NCBI GenBank assembly: GCA_030609325.1
Contig: JAUWCL010000021.1
Location: 1-58,152 of the forward strand
Direction of reading: 5' to 3'
Source of the DNA: Candidatus Krumholzibacteriota bacterium
Lineage (GTDB): Bacteria > Krumholzibacteriota > Krumholzibacteriia > Krumholzibacteriales > Krumholzibacteriaceae
DNA: 58,152 nucleotides
The first letter of the stretch is position 1. The number at the start of each line of letters is the position of its first letter. Made by a program: the position numbers and the translations under genes. The notes beneath the pieces were generated by a model. The model made no database searches. It was given only the letters and a program-made list of their open reading frames with translations, and was not told where the DNA came from. This document shows, in pieces, positions 57,747 to 58,152 of the stretch.

Positions 57747-58152
57747 GTGCGTCCAGCGAAGGCTGGCGTGTTCAGTGGGAGTCAGTCCCACCGGGGCAAG
57801 AGTCAGGAGCCCCGTAGCTTGGATCGCACGGGTGGAGGAAACGAAGCACGTGAAACCGATCGACAAAGCCATCTTCGGGATGGTGAGCGAGTCACCGGGC
57901 CACAACGCAAGTGAACCCACAGGTGGCCCCGATAATTAATGAACCCCGGAGGCCGAGCCTACTCCCTTCAGGCGAAGGCAATATGGGTTACCGCAGCCTG
58001 ACCGATGCGGTTGCCCACTCCGGCGGGGTGGTAGGGGTAGCACGGTGACAAGGACACGCTAAGCAACTGGAGAAGCCGTCCTCGTCCCACCGAGAAATTG
58101 GTGGAGCAAGGTAGGTCGTATAACCGGAGATACCGGGAAATCGACCGAAGAC
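57747..58152 (+). mobile_element. 5' portion of a group II intron (runs off the contig)
   Basis: GTGCGTCC at 57747 fits the conserved GUGYG 5' splice end. It is followed by domain-I-like stems: CCAG/CTGG, GTGGGA/TCCCAC and CGGGGC/GCCCCG, then the conserved-looking stretches GGAGGAAACGAAGCACG and GAACCCCGGAGGCCGAGCC. The arrangement is that of bacterial group II introns. The reverse transcriptase would lie beyond the window end. It is inserted 201 bases after htpX on the plus strand. Confidence 0.85.

Noticed and set aside
1-58152. tRNA, rRNA or CRISPR loci
   Set aside because: No cloverleaf, rRNA core motif or regularly spaced repeat was seen in reading through the window; a covariance-model search would be needed to exclude small RNAs.

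Overview
The window looks like one contig from an uncultured, fairly GC-rich bacterium, plausibly of the Fibrobacterota-Chlorobi-Bacteroidota (FCB) superphylum or a neighbouring candidate phylum such as Krumholzibacteriota, Eisenbacteria or Latescibacterota. This is an inference. It rests on the many secreted lipoproteins, a PNPFNP-type FlgD-like C-terminal sorting domain, a tricorn-like S41 protease, an AsmA protein and Ser/Thr-kinase plus TPR remains. No rRNA, tRNA or CRISPR array was found. Both ends carry group II intron RNA: a domain-5-like hairpin at 40-72 and a clear 5' end starting at 57747. The contig probably stops at repeated introns.

Layout. 1-2440: AT-richer, decayed ground with a frameshifted beta-propeller gene, a radC fragment and a LamG fragment, followed by an intact LamG lipoprotein. 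2900-10600: surface and secreted proteins, plus a MacA-like adaptor with two MacB/FtsX permeases but no ATPase. 10600-15900: an accessory island with an AbiEi antitoxin, a stump of its AbiEii toxin, a TOTE-type primase-helicase and a PcfJ-like protein. 17900-20060: small accessory genes, including an XRE regulator and ImmA/IrrE protease pair behind a promoter covered by two perfect operators. 20145-26005: a periplasmic binding protein, histidine kinase and NtrC-type regulator operon, followed by a TPR lipoprotein gene that has its own sigma-54-like promoter and two enhancer-like palindromes. 26200-27490: a second AbiEi-like antitoxin with a crippled toxin. 27500-37700: PFK, an RRM protein, an RlmL-type methyltransferase, a DUF134/zinc-ribbon cluster, a glutamine-amidotransferase-like protein, an SPFH protein, a GbsR/MarR regulator and a large surface protein. 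37980-38490: PIN and MazEF remnants. 38617-46832: M28 peptidase, racemase, regulator and membrane proteins, interspersed with tamB and Ser/Thr kinase remnants. 46990-57545: tricorn-like protease, Cys-rich lipoprotein, AsmA protein, Ig-like lipoprotein, an adk remnant, and LemA with an M48 protease.

Two things stand out. One is the binding protein, kinase, NtrC regulator, sigma-54 promoter and TPR lipoprotein module at 20.1-26.0 kb, which reads as a complete sensing circuit without its own transporter. The other is the large number of gene remnants, several of which keep both ends of a gene but lose the middle. Four toxin or toxin-antitoxin loci are decayed in this way or truncated, and at two AbiE-like loci the antitoxin is intact while the toxin is broken.
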